This document shows positions 52,867 to 62,835 of a stretch of 64,000 bases of DNA, piece after piece. A program made the position numbers and the translations under genes. Source of the stretch: Impatiens glandulifera (Eukaryota; Streptophyta; Magnoliopsida; Ericales; Balsaminaceae); assembly GCF_907164915.1 (NCBI RefSeq), contig NC_061864.1, positions 22,230,616 to 22,294,615 on the forward strand, written 5' to 3'. Numbering within the stretch: the first letter of the stretch is position 1; each line of letters opens with the position of its first letter. The notes below the pieces were generated by a model that worked only from the letters and a program-made list of their open reading frames with translations, did not search any database and was not told the origin of the DNA.

Positions 52867-54460
52867 GCAACCAAACAGACCCAAACAATAACCAAGATGC
52901 GTCAGACATAAAGTAGTAAAAAACAGAAAGCTCAAACAGAATTACCTGGTTGGTGACATGGTTGGCGAACTGGTTGCTTAGACTGAGAATCATCTTTTCT
53001 AACAGAATAAAGTAGTTTTGTTGATTCAATTTGATGTCTCTTATGTCTCTCTTCATCTCTTCGACATCTTTCTTTATCTCTTCGACATCCTTCTTTATCA
53101 CTTCGGCATCCTTTATCTGAACAGGAGATGCCGGTGTCGGTTCACGTGCAGGTGTCAGTGATGATGGAGGTGTTGAAGTTGTGGATGAGGGACTCATGTG
53201 ACGCAGGCTACGACGCTTGGTGGCTGCTTTGCTGGGGGATATATCATTATATTCAACCTTCCTCTTCCTCTTGGAAGGTTGGACAGTAGTAGGTTCTTTA
53301 TCAACATCTTCATCAACATCTTGATCTTCATCTTCATCAGCCTTTCTCTTTCTACCCCCATCAGTAACTCCCTCAAACAAATCATCGAATGAATTGTCAA
53401 TTTGTTCAAAATCTTCCCCACTGTACAAACTCGTCTCCGTGGAGGACTCTTCCATCTTAGAAAACACAGAGCTATTAAAGGCAGATTGTACCTCCTAAAA
53501 TGTGTTCTTCCTTTTGGATTGATACAATAGTATCCTTGGGCGAAAAGGGCCATCAACATTCTTCCTTGTGGCGAATTTACGGACAAAGTTTTGAATAACC
53601 TCATAGCTCCACACTTGTAGTGCTAGTACAAACCCATAAACGTTATAAGCAAAAGAATTAGTAACTCCACTCCCTTTCCTGGACATATATACGGACCTGT
53701 GGTGTTTCATGTCCTGGTCAAGACCCCTCATGGTGAATCTAAAGGACAACTTTCCCCATGGAAATCGGAGGAAATCTTCAACATCTTCAACCATATGGAT
53801 AATTTTGAGATTTAAAATCCGTTTTGGGTCATATGAGAAGAGGTACTAGTTAATCAAGCAGATTAGCCCGATCTTCCATGCGTCTTCCTTATCGGTGCAT
53901 TTCATAAAAATATATTCCAACTCCTGTATTCGAATTGACGTATTCCTTTTGAAATATTTAATCAGCAATGGTGGACAACCTCGACATTCATCTTTGTATA
54001 TGGCAATCTGTCGAAGTTGAGGCCTGTAATCAATGCGTACTCTTTCATACCAAAAGTATATTCCTCCCCATTCAAGTTGAAAATCATCCTATTCAAATTG
54101 GCCTTAACCTTCCGAAGCAGCAACTGATGTAAAATTGTCCCTGAGAACAACAAGTCTGGTACTCCTTTCAATAAATACTGAAATTGGGAATTTAGAGCCC
54201 TCTCCAAAAGATCCAGCGCTTCAAACCTATCAGATACTTTTTTCAGGGCTAGGACAGATTTCAATGAAATCCTATCATGAAAATCATAAACCGTGAAGTC
54301 TGCCATCTACAAAAGGGAAAACAAAAACAACAATGTTTATGAAAACCTTTCACAACAAATCTAAACAAACGAGAAGAAAAGCAACCGTCAAAATAGCTAG
54401 AAACAACTGTCACCTGCGTTACGCAACCTGCGTGACGCAACCGCAAGACGCAACCCAACC

Positions 54461-54790
54461 CATAAACCATGCATGAACCATTTGCAAGCAATAAGCAACC
54501 TACCCTAAACCCTAACATGCATGATCCATTTAAAAGCAAGAAGCAACCCTAAACTCTGACATAAAACATGCATGAACCATTTGAAAGCAAGAAGCAACCA
54601 TAAACCCTAACATAAAACATGCATGAACCATTTGCAAGCATGAAGCAACCCTAAATCCTAACATAAACCATGAATGAACCATTTGTAAGCAAGAAGCAAC
54701 CAACCCTAAAATAACATGAGCATAAATCATGCATGAACCATTTGCAAGCAAGACGCAACCTAAACCATAACATAAACCAACATAACTAAA
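54461..54790. repeat. Six-copy minisatellite, period about 51 bp
   Basis: GCATGAACCATTTGCAAGCA-like cores start near 54471, 54519, 54570, 54621, 54672 and 54731, each followed by AAGAAGCAACC. The array lies upstream of the Ulp1 gene start (54306, minus strand). Open frames across it are by-products of the repeat. Confidence 0.85.
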
Positions 54791-54960
54791 ACTAACCTGA
54801 TGAAGTCAATGAATGAACGAGAAGACAAAGATGAAGACGAGCAGGAAGAGACGTCGAGGCAGGTGCGTCGTCGAGGCAGGTGCGTCGTTGGGTGCGAGAG
54901 AGAGAGAGCATGAATAGTGGTCGAGGCTTATTTGGGTTTTTATATAAAATAAAAATAAAT

Positions 54961-55140
54961 GTGACGCATCGTATCCTACTTGACGCATCCGAGTTGACGC
55001 ATCCGAGTTGACGCATCCGACTTGACGCATCCATCTTGACGCATTCATCTTGACGCATCCATCTTGACGCATCCGACTTGACGCATCCGACTTGACGCAT
55101 CCATCTTGACACATCCTACGTGACGCATCCTACCAAACAA
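54961..55140. repeat. TTGACGCATCC array, 15-bp period, 12 units
   Basis: Twelve units, eleven with an exact TGACGCA and one with TGACACA, spaced mostly 15 bp apart. Variants differ mainly in the three bases after CATCC (GAG, GAC, ATC, TAC). The array sits in the subterminal part of the MULE and repeats the motif that also forms the palindromes in both TIRs. Confidence 0.92.
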
Positions 55141-55528
55141 ACAACCTACATTCAACGAATCAGGGCGAATCAATGAGGAACGTTCTGTAAAGGAAATCAA
55201 CACAAACTGTATAGGAAATCAACACAAACAATCACGAAATAAACACAAAATATAAACGAATATAGTGGAATGGTCGAATGAAATGTCAATTTGTTCAAAA
55301 TCCTCTACACTGTGCAAACTCGTCTCCGTTGGAAGTTCTTCGCAGGTATAGGCCATTGAATATGGTGGAATGGTCGACGATGCCTCTTCGATTGGTTTTC
55401 GGCGATGAAAAAGAAGAGAAAGTCTTCTCCGCCACCATTAGGGTTCACGGCGGAGAAGACGGGGAAGACATGGATGAGAGAGAAAATGAATCGAAAATGA
55501 AAAAAAAATTATGACTTTATAGGGTTTA

Positions 55529-55672
55529 GGGTGCGTCACGCAGCTGGAGGGTGTGTGACGCAGGGGTATAATGGTCATTAAAAAATTTAGGGGTCACCAG
55601 TGCTATTAAAATTATCAGCCCTCACCATCGGCTATTTGACCCCTCTTTAGGGTCATTTCCTCAAATTTCCCC
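55529..55672 (-). repeat. Right terminal inverted repeat of the MULE
   Basis: About 144 bp, the inverted partner of 50254-50393. Position 55672 is followed directly by the 9-bp GAGGAGTGG repeat. Confidence 0.9.
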
Positions 55673-55754
55673 GAGGAGTGGGGTAGGAGTGGGGATGTAA
55701 GAGGGGTGGGAAAAACAATTCGCTTACCATTACCAAACATGTTTTTACCAATTA

Positions 55755-56140
55755 GTCAAGTCGAGCTCAAATATCGAGCTCGACTCGGTTAAATATTTAT
55801 TAGTTCGATTCGAATTTGAACTCGAGCTCGAACGAGTTTATAAAATTCGAGTTCAACTCGACTATTTATCTACAAGTTCGGCTCGATTCGAAAAACTTGG
55901 AATAAAATTAAATTTTCAAATATTTATTTTGAATTTTAGATTTAAATATTAAAATAGAAAAAACATTATTTATTATCCGGCTCGAAAAAACTCTAAAAGT
56001 CATCGAGCAAATACTATATGAGTTCGAGCTCGACTCGAATATTAATCAAACTGACTCGAGCTCAACTCGAACTTGCTCAAAATCAATCTCAAATCGAGCT
56101 TTGACCGAGCGGTTCACGAGCAACTCGACTGCCCTAGTCT
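55755..56140. mobile_element. GAGCTCGA-rich TIR element, copy B
   Basis: An inverted-orientation relative of 11841-12226. The right part reads, reverse-complemented, CTAGGGCAGTCGAGTTGCTC then GCTCGGTCAAAGCTCGA, matching the left part of copy A. The middle is the same AT-rich core (AAATTTTCAAATATTTATTTT). The left end lacks the TGCAAA part of the TIR and appears truncated. It is non-coding. Confidence 0.6.
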
Positions 56141-57720
56141 TACTTAAAATAAATAAAATATATTTTTGATTTTATTTACGTTGAAAACACTATTTTAAGT
56201 ATGATAATCTATATTTCTAAATTTTTTTATTAAAAACATATAATTTGATTGATAATTGTATTATATAAAATGAAATTCTTATTTATATATATTTTTTTAT
56301 AACCCAATTTTATAATAAAGTATATTTAGAAGGGCTTAGATAATTTGTACAAAAGTACCCTTGAAATTAGAAATGTAAGTAAAAAATTTCATTAATTAAA
56401 TATTTTTATTTTTATAAAGGATTTGATATTTTCGTTAAACTATAATTTTACAAATTATAATACAACTTCTGACATTAATTATTATCAATATAAACAACAT
56501 TATTTTCTACTGTAAAATTTCAAGTTCTCAATTTATTTATATATATATTTTTTAATAAAGGTGAACTATAATAAAATATTACACAATATTTATTTATAAT
56601 TTTGTTAAAATGAATTATCAAATTATAATTTTATACTTCTAATTTAAATTTAATAAATGTATTTAAATTTATAAATTAAGTAATATAATAATTGAAATAA
56701 TATAATAAAAAACAATATTTTTTAACCTACAAAATTAAAAACTTATATCAAATGTAAGTTTAGGCATTCCACCTATCTGAATTTATTTATTTATATTTTT
56801 TTTTTTGCTGAAATATTGAGTTTTTTTTTAATGAATATTGAAAAATAATATTGTTGGATAAAATTTATGTTATTTATAATCTGTATAGTATAATATAAAT
56901 TTTTATATTTTTATATTTAAAATTTAAAATTTAAATTTAATAAAATTATTATAATATTTTATGGAAAGAATGTAAATTTTATTTATAATGTTGGTTCAAA
57001 GTATTAAATTTATTATTAAAGTTATAAAATTATATTTATTTTTATAAATTTAATAAATAAAAAATATCAAATTTATTTTCCTTATCATCGGGAATTATTA
57101 AAACACTAGTTGATATCCACATATTTTTATAAACCAATTTTATAATTTCAAACAATCTTTTATCATTAAAAATAAATAAATAATTTAATAGTCTTCTAAC
57201 TAACTCTTTCTTCTAAATTTTAAAAGTCTTCCCGCCTTAAATGTTAATTATCTGTTATCCTCTTTCTCAGATTTTTCCGACTTTAATAATCTCTTGACCA
57301 ACACTGCTTACGGCCTCGATCTCGCCACCAAATCCTCCTCACAATCCTCGTTGTCCCTATTTCATACCTCCGTTCCTTCCAATTATTTTGTCTCACTTCC
57401 TCAGTCACCAATTTCGTCGACGTAATATGATACCACGTCCTCCTCAAATATCTATCATGTTATGTCTCAAACTTAAATTTATATGTTAGATGTGGACTCG
57501 TTGTATTTTATACATTAATTTCGTTAACAAGATATTAAATCAAAAGTAGATATTCATATTATATTCATAAATACCAATTAAAATATGCTAATAATACTAT
57601 ATTTTTTTCAAAACTATTAATTCTTACAAACCTTCATATTTTTTTCTTTAAGTTACATTTGTGTAGGACAAAATATAAAATAATGTAGAGCCTTAATCGA
57701 TAAATACCTATATATAAATA

Positions 57721-57722
<2 letters not shown>

Positions 57723-57773
<51 letters not shown>
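57723..57773. repeat. (TA)n microsatellite, about 25 units
   Basis: Uninterrupted TA repeat. Confidence 0.95.
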
Positions 57774-57776
<3 letters not shown>

Positions 57777-57929
57777 TTTTTCATTATTCTAGATTAATCC
57801 TAATATTTGTCTGTAAAGAATTCATCCAATTAGAGTGAACTAAACAATATAAAATAACAATTATTTTAATGGCTAACATAAGTTGCATATATTATGACGA
57901 AGAAAATGAGCATCAAATTATTTTAGTTG

Positions 57930-57955
57930 CACCGTGTTCGTGCACGCACACGGTG
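57930..57955. other. GC-rich inverted repeat
   Basis: Perfect 8-bp arms CACCGTGT (57930-57937) and ACACGGTG (57948-57955) surround a 10-bp loop that itself contains the palindrome GTGCAC. CCACGGTG recurs at 57961-57968. It stands out in a strongly AT-rich context. Confidence 0.7.
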
Positions 57956-58110
57956 GATGCCCACGGTGAAAGATTAAAGAGCTTTAAAATAATTAAAATA
58001 AATATTTAGTATGAATTATAGTAAAAAATTATTAAAAAAAATTATTGACATGACATTTATATTCACATATTATATTATATATATAATTCAATTTATTCAT
58101 TTCAAACATA

Positions 58111-58114
<4 letters not shown>

Positions 58115-58142
<28 letters not shown>
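58115..58142. repeat. (TA)n microsatellite
   Basis: About 14 uninterrupted TA units. Confidence 0.9.
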
Positions 58143-58690
58143 ACACTTTAATTCAATTTTATAAATAAAATTAACATTCTCCTCAATATTTTATTAATAA
58201 TTAAAATGATAACGATGAAATAATAATTTTAAAAAATAAAAATAAAATGCTAATCATTCAAGTTAATTGTTATATACAGATGGGTAAACAATTATCATTT
58301 ATTCAGAAAATATAAATATGTAACCTAAAGTATGACATACTATTGATAATGAGAACAAAGTTTCATTTATATGATAAATTACCTTTAAAGTTTCACTTCA
58401 TTCTTTTTCTGCCAAAATAATATTGTAGGATATATTCAATATGAGTATCACTATCTATTAATTATATATATTTCATTCATTTGTAAGAGTAGTGTCTTAT
58501 TGATTAATAATTATTTAATTATGATTTTAGTTTTACTAAGATTAAGTGAAATGACATACCTATAGATTCTTAGTAAATTAAAAAGAAAAATTAATAAAAC
58601 TATATTATGTATTCTTATGTTTTTAGCCAAATATAACAAAATTAAAAGGAAATTGAATGTAATTAAAAGGGTAATTGAACCGTTAATTAA

Positions 58691-60009
58691 TCAAGAGACA
58701 GATTTCCTCCACTTATGAGGTGTTCTAACCGGCTTAGCAACCTTCATCTTCATATCCGATGGCGCCCGTCGCCCAAATTCACGTTCACCATCACCTTCCT
58801 CAACCCGACCCCTGAACACCGCCGCAACCGACCCGAGCTTTTTCCAATGAGAAAAGTACGACGAAGATCCTTTCTTCTTCTCTAAAAGCTTCTCCATTTG
58901 AGCTTGAATAGAAATACAAGTCTTCTGTAACCTCAACATATCTTCTCGAAGCTTCTTTATCTCCATCTGTTGTGCAATCGATTCCCTTTTCGATTGGCAA
59001 CGACCCGGACCCGCACCCGGACCCTCTAGTTGACACATATTAGGGCTACGTGTACCGCTGAATGACCCACTCCAATCAATTTGTCGGGTCAGCTTAGTTT
59101 GCTCTGATAGGAGGATTTGGATTATTGCTCGAACCGGCAGCCGGTAGTTATGGGTGGCGTGGAGGGTGGCTTCCGGCGAGAGTTTCCGGCTGTCAAGTAA
59201 TCGACATAGTCTCTTCCTTTCTTCCTTTGATAAACTTGGATGTGCCTGCATTATATACAAAATATCAACCATTTTCAAATAATCAACTTTTATTAAGAAA
59301 TACTCAATTAGACTTAACTTACTTTAAGGTATGTGTCAATGGCACGATACAACCCATCGTTTAATGAACGTGAATGCTCCGGTAGAGCTCCGGCCAAGGT
59401 TATAAAGTCCGGTAACAGTAGATTAGAATCAACAGCAACTTCAGCCAAATAAGAATCAATCAGCTTAGCCACCTTAATCAACGAGCCGCCGCCGCTACCC
59501 GACCCGACATAGTTTCTAACAATCCGAATAACAAGGTCCACGTCAAGCAGAGTCTCACAAGTGTGATTATAAGAAGGAATCATGAGCTCATTGAGTGAAG
59601 CCTGGTCAAGCTGACAAGCCACTCTCTTTTCCAGTTCGTCTCTATAGTTCAAACCGGCTTCCACCATATTAGCTGCTCGGAGTAGCCGGAGGAGGAAATT
59701 GCAAGGGACGGCGTCTTTCTCTTGTGGAAGTATTCCGACTAGTTTCTCCACAAATGCTCTCTTCTTCATCCATGTGTTCGTCGGACTCTCTGCCGGCGAT
59801 GAATCCTGGTTGCCGGCGACGGAAGATGAGAGGTCCGGTAGCCATTTAGATGCGTAGTGGGTGATGATGGATCCGATTAAATCGGGTCGGACTCCTTTGT
59901 CTATGATGCCGGAAAGTGTCTTGATGAAGTATTCAACGTCAAGGACGGTGGTTTCATCGAACAAACCTTCGGCCGGAAATTGGGATTCCGGCGAGGATAA
60001 TTTCTGCAT
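58691..60009 (-). CDS. NPH3-domain family protein without BTB domain
   Basis: Two exons on the minus strand: 60009-59323 (229 codons) and 59245-58691 (184 codons plus stop), joined by a GTAAGT...GCAG intron; 413 aa in all. The ATG at 60009 (MQKLSSPES) is preferred; an upstream in-frame ATG at 60090 would add 27 residues of unlikely leader. The NPH3 domain spans about residues 20-260: VEYFIKTLSGIIDKGVRPDL, then NFLLRLLRAANM, LNELMIPSYNHTCETL and DVDLVIRIVRNYV. After the intron AHPSLSKEERKRLCRLLDSR is also conserved. A likely coiled coil (MEIKKLREDMLRLQKTC) precedes a basic tail. NPH3/RPT2-like proteins act with phototropins and CUL3; without a BTB this member probably does not bind CUL3 directly (inference). 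Confidence 0.92.
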
Positions 60010-62020
60010 TTTTTTATTATCGATGTTGAATTCTTTCTTAATGAATCCCTGATGATGAATTACTGTATATATATATGTACAGAAACCCAATTCTATTGAT
60101 TAATTAAATTAGCAAATTAGTAATATCCAAAATCAGTCATTTTCGTCATAATTATCATTCAAGAAGATGAGAGAAAATACATTTAAGTCATTTTCATAGT
60201 TGAGTGCTAAATATGGGGATGGGTTTTTGATTTTGTTTTCTTATGTTGGCGACAGCCGAGCATTCTAGTGATTTGCATCTCCTTTCTCTTCACATGTTCA
60301 TATAACAATACACATAACAAGCCAAATTCAATTTTTTTTTACTTTATTTATTCACCTAAAATATATATAATAGTTTTATTTGAATTTATGTTGGATTATC
60401 ATTCAAAATGTCTTCAATTTAAGTGGGTAAGTTAATAAAATGAAAAAAGAGAAACAGTTTTCAGAAAAAAATATGGTCTATTTTTGTTAGATAGTGAGAA
60501 TAAGGAGGTGTAGTAGCTTTCGACATTAAAATAAATTGGCTCGTGAAGGTTGTATTTAATTAATTAATTTTGTTTCATAGTCGAATTGGCTTCATGCATT
60601 CCACAGTCTGCACTGCACGCTTTTGTTGTTTTGTTTTTATAAAAAAAGATTCCGTTTCTAATTCATTTTTTCAAACAAATCAAATTAAAATTTTATTTCA
60701 ATTATCTAAATAAATAAACTAAAATCTAATAAACTAGAGTTAATTATATATTTTTTATTAAAAATTTTATTATTCAATTATTTAATTTATTAATTAAAAT
60801 AATTTTATTTTTTTTTAATAAAATTTAATTTTTAAATATATAAAAATATATTTTTTTAATTTAATCAATTAAAATTTTAAAAAATTTATTTTTTATCAAA
60901 AAAAAAAAAAAATTTCAAAAAATCTCCAAATAACCTAACATCAAACCAGTATGGATGACAATTTGAAACCAATTTTCCCCCGAAACCGAACGTAGATGAG
61001 ACGAGATGATATTTATGTCCTCTTCCCGAACCGCCCGATCTCACCCCGATTCTGCCCCGAACACTATAAACACAATTAAATATATAAAATCATCAATATA
61101 TTTACTTATTCATTATATTTTATAAGAGTTATAAATTTTTTTTTTATAATAATATAAAATTTTAATATATTATAATAAAATTTTCATTTATATAATTTTA
61201 TTGTATAATTTTTATTTAAAAATAATAATTTTATAAACGGTGTGTCGCGGGATTCTCCGAAACCGAACGGAGATGATATTAAAAAAATTCTCGAAATAAA
61301 AAGGGGACGAAAAATGTATTGAACCATCCCATTGTTATTCCTAAAACAAGTTAAAAAAAAGTTATTTAAAATTAATAATAAAATTAGAAAATGAAAATTT
61401 TATTTGATAAAAAAAAAATATATTATTTTAGTTAAAGAATTACGTGATAAGTAATAATTCAAAGATCAAACACATTTCATATATAGTAAAGAAATAAATA
61501 AAAAAAATAAATGCTAAGAAACACATTTAAATTCTTTCAAATGAAAACTAATCTGAAATTTATAAGAAAATTGGTTTAGGGTGTCCACTTATTTATATCT
61601 TATCATACTCAACTCATACTTACTGTTTATAAAATTTAAATTATTTTGGTTTGTGTTATTTCACTAACTTAAATTCAAAAAATATTATTTCACCTTATTT
61701 GTGACATTATTTAATTCATTAATTAAAATACTTTATATTTTAAATTATATTTTAGTAAAGGATGAGAATTTGAGAAAAAAGAATAACGTCATATCATTAG
61801 TTAGAAAAAATAAAAAATATAAAGAAAAATAAAAGAGAAATAAATTATTTTATTTTTTCAGCCAGATTATACCACGTTATTCCCTTTCATGTTACTTCAC
61901 CCAATCATTTCTCATATATATTAATAACTTGTAAATCTTTTTACTAAAAATATATCTACATCAAAATCATCATTAATTATTAATTTTCAAATAATTCATT
62001 TTGTTTAAATCCTTCTCTTT
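60010..62020. other. 5' flank of the NPH3-like gene and AT-rich intergenic DNA
   Basis: The first few hundred bases should hold the promoter and 5' UTR of the minus-strand gene, but no element is clear enough to call. The remainder is AT-rich and gene-free apart from the dispersed repeat at 60990-61335. Confidence 0.5.
60990..61335 (+). repeat. Dispersed GTCCCGAT-type repeat, copy B
   Basis: Same family and orientation as 37985-38340: GATGATATTTATGTCC, CCCGATCTCACCCCGATTC, CCCCGAACACTATAAA, an AT-rich core, TTCTCCGAAACCGAACGG and GGGGACGAAAAATG. It is non-coding. Confidence 0.6.
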
Positions 62021-62480
62021 TTTTTTTTGGAAAACAGCTTAATGTCATTTCATTAAAAAATACCCAAAAGATTAAATTTAGACAATTTCTAGATTTGGAA
62101 ATGAAACAATAATTGAATTACAGACAATAACAATAATCAATTAGAGTCTACAACGTTTTTACTTTTATTCTACTTGTGACATTCTCAAACGAAATATCCC
62201 ATATCTGGCAGAGTTTTCTATTCTCTTCATTTTTTTCGATTCCTCTCCAGGATTGAATGAGTGCATTTCCATCTGAAGTTATATCTCTCCAAATATCTTC
62301 AGCGGTTATACTTCTTCTACTGTGAGTTTTTGAATTTCTTTCTTTCCAGATATTGTAGATTATTGCTCCAAAATAACATTTCAACATACTTACATAGAAT
62401 GATCTTCCTTTTGCTTTATTCTTCATCCACTCTTGGATTTCTTCCCATATTCCTGGAAAGTTGATGATGTTCATGCCTAT
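62020..62480 (-). mobile_element. LINE 3' end fragment
   Basis: The minus-strand open stretch 62474-62148 encodes IYNIWKERNSKTHSRR and EDIWRDITSDGNAL, typical of the last part of plant LINE ORF2. Continuing leftward on the minus strand is an AT-rich 3' region with TGAAATGACATTAAGCTG and then a run of about 11 As (T run at 62020-62030 on +), consistent with a LINE poly(A) end. It is a 5'-truncated copy. Confidence 0.75.
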
Positions 62481-62513
62481 ATTTTACTAATTTAACTCAA
62501 CTAGGAAAATTTC

Positions 62514-62530
62514 CGTGTGCGATGCACACG
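62514..62530. other. Short perfect hairpin CGTGTGC-GAT-GCACACG
   Basis: Seven-base arms at 62514-62520 and 62524-62530 with a 3-base loop. It resembles the CCGTGCNNNGCACGG hairpin common in plant repeats. It is 34 bp beyond the LINE fragment. Confidence 0.6.
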
Positions 62531-62835
62531 AATAAGAATAAAAACAACATAAATTAAAAAAACTATAATAATATGTATTCAATGTTTAAATTTTTTAATA
62601 AATCACGAATAATATATTAAAATAAAAAATGGAACGCTCTCATTCCACATTTTATTCACTTCGGTAAAACAACTTATTTTTTCACATGTTTCATCACATA
62701 TTTTTTTCAAATTAATCTCTCATCTCGTGACTTTACACTTTCACTTTGTCAATCAAATATTTGATTCATATTTGTTTAACCACTTTCAAATGATATCGAC
62801 CTATTATCCCTCGGCAAACCACATCTCAATCACAC

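Larger units (their letters stand above)
51104..54306 (-). pseudogene. DUF1985/Ulp1-like cysteine protease gene of the MULE, decayed
   Basis: Minus strand. The N-terminal DUF1985 region starts at ATG 54306 and includes YTFGMKEYALITGLNF. The middle part (53794-53495) contains SYEVIQNFVRKFATR. A Lys/Asp-rich and Ser-rich region (53467-52945) follows. Likely introns are 52944-52705 (GTAATT...TTTGTAG) and 51807-51752 (GTAAGT...GTGTAG). An acidic repeat region comes next, then the C48 protease domain (51751-51104) with catalytic-type His in DVHW (51481), Asp in VYDCD and Cys in SEDCGVF (51238-51236). The oxyanion Gln usually six residues before the Cys is not present. Lesions: a frame change near 53985, an in-frame TAG near 53848, and a frame change in a (TA)n run at 51504-51517. 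Family members remove SUMO-like modifiers; this copy looks inactive. Confidence 0.75.
50254..55672 (-). mobile_element. Mutator-like element carrying an Ulp1 gene (Kaonashi/ULP-MULE type)
   Basis: The ends are long inverted repeats: 50254-50393 and, inverted, 55529-55672. They share GAAATTTGAGGAAATGACCC and CTGATAATTTTAATAGC, and each finishes with two copies of a TGCGTCACGCA-like palindrome. The 9-mer GAGGAGTGG directly flanks both ends (50245-50253 and 55673-55681), the target duplication size of Mutator elements. Inside lie an N-terminal transposase remnant on + and a DUF1985/Ulp1 protease gene on -. The transposase core is missing, so this copy is non-autonomous. Known ULP-carrying plant MULEs have this composition. 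Confidence 0.88.
56145..58690. other. AT-rich intergenic DNA with microsatellites
   Basis: No gene is seen. It holds (TA)n at 57723-57773 and 58115-58142 and a GC-rich hairpin at 57930-57955. The part next to 58691 should include the 3' UTR of the minus-strand NPH3 gene. Confidence 0.5.

Noticed and set aside
54501..54516. Interstitial telomere repeat (ACCCTAAACCCTAA)
   Set aside because: Only about two units, inside a minisatellite where related ACCCTAAA words vary; not evidence of a telomere fusion.
54530..54751. Minus-strand open frame with repeated MVHACFMLGF words
   Set aside because: It follows the 51-bp minisatellite (also a multiple of 3) and has no protein family features.
54792..55114. 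Overlapping minus-strand open frames of about 100 codons rich in Arg, Met, Gln and Cys
   Set aside because: They are translations of the 15-bp TTGACGCATCC array; the period is a multiple of 3, which keeps a frame open without coding.
54961..55140. CRISPR-like regular repeat
   Set aside because: Units are contiguous 15-mers with no unique spacers, and the context is a plant nuclear transposon.
60010..60090. Upstream ATG at 60090 for the NPH3-like gene
   Set aside because: It would add 27 residues without family similarity across a low-complexity ATATAT region; ATG 60009 is adequate. Transcript data could change this.
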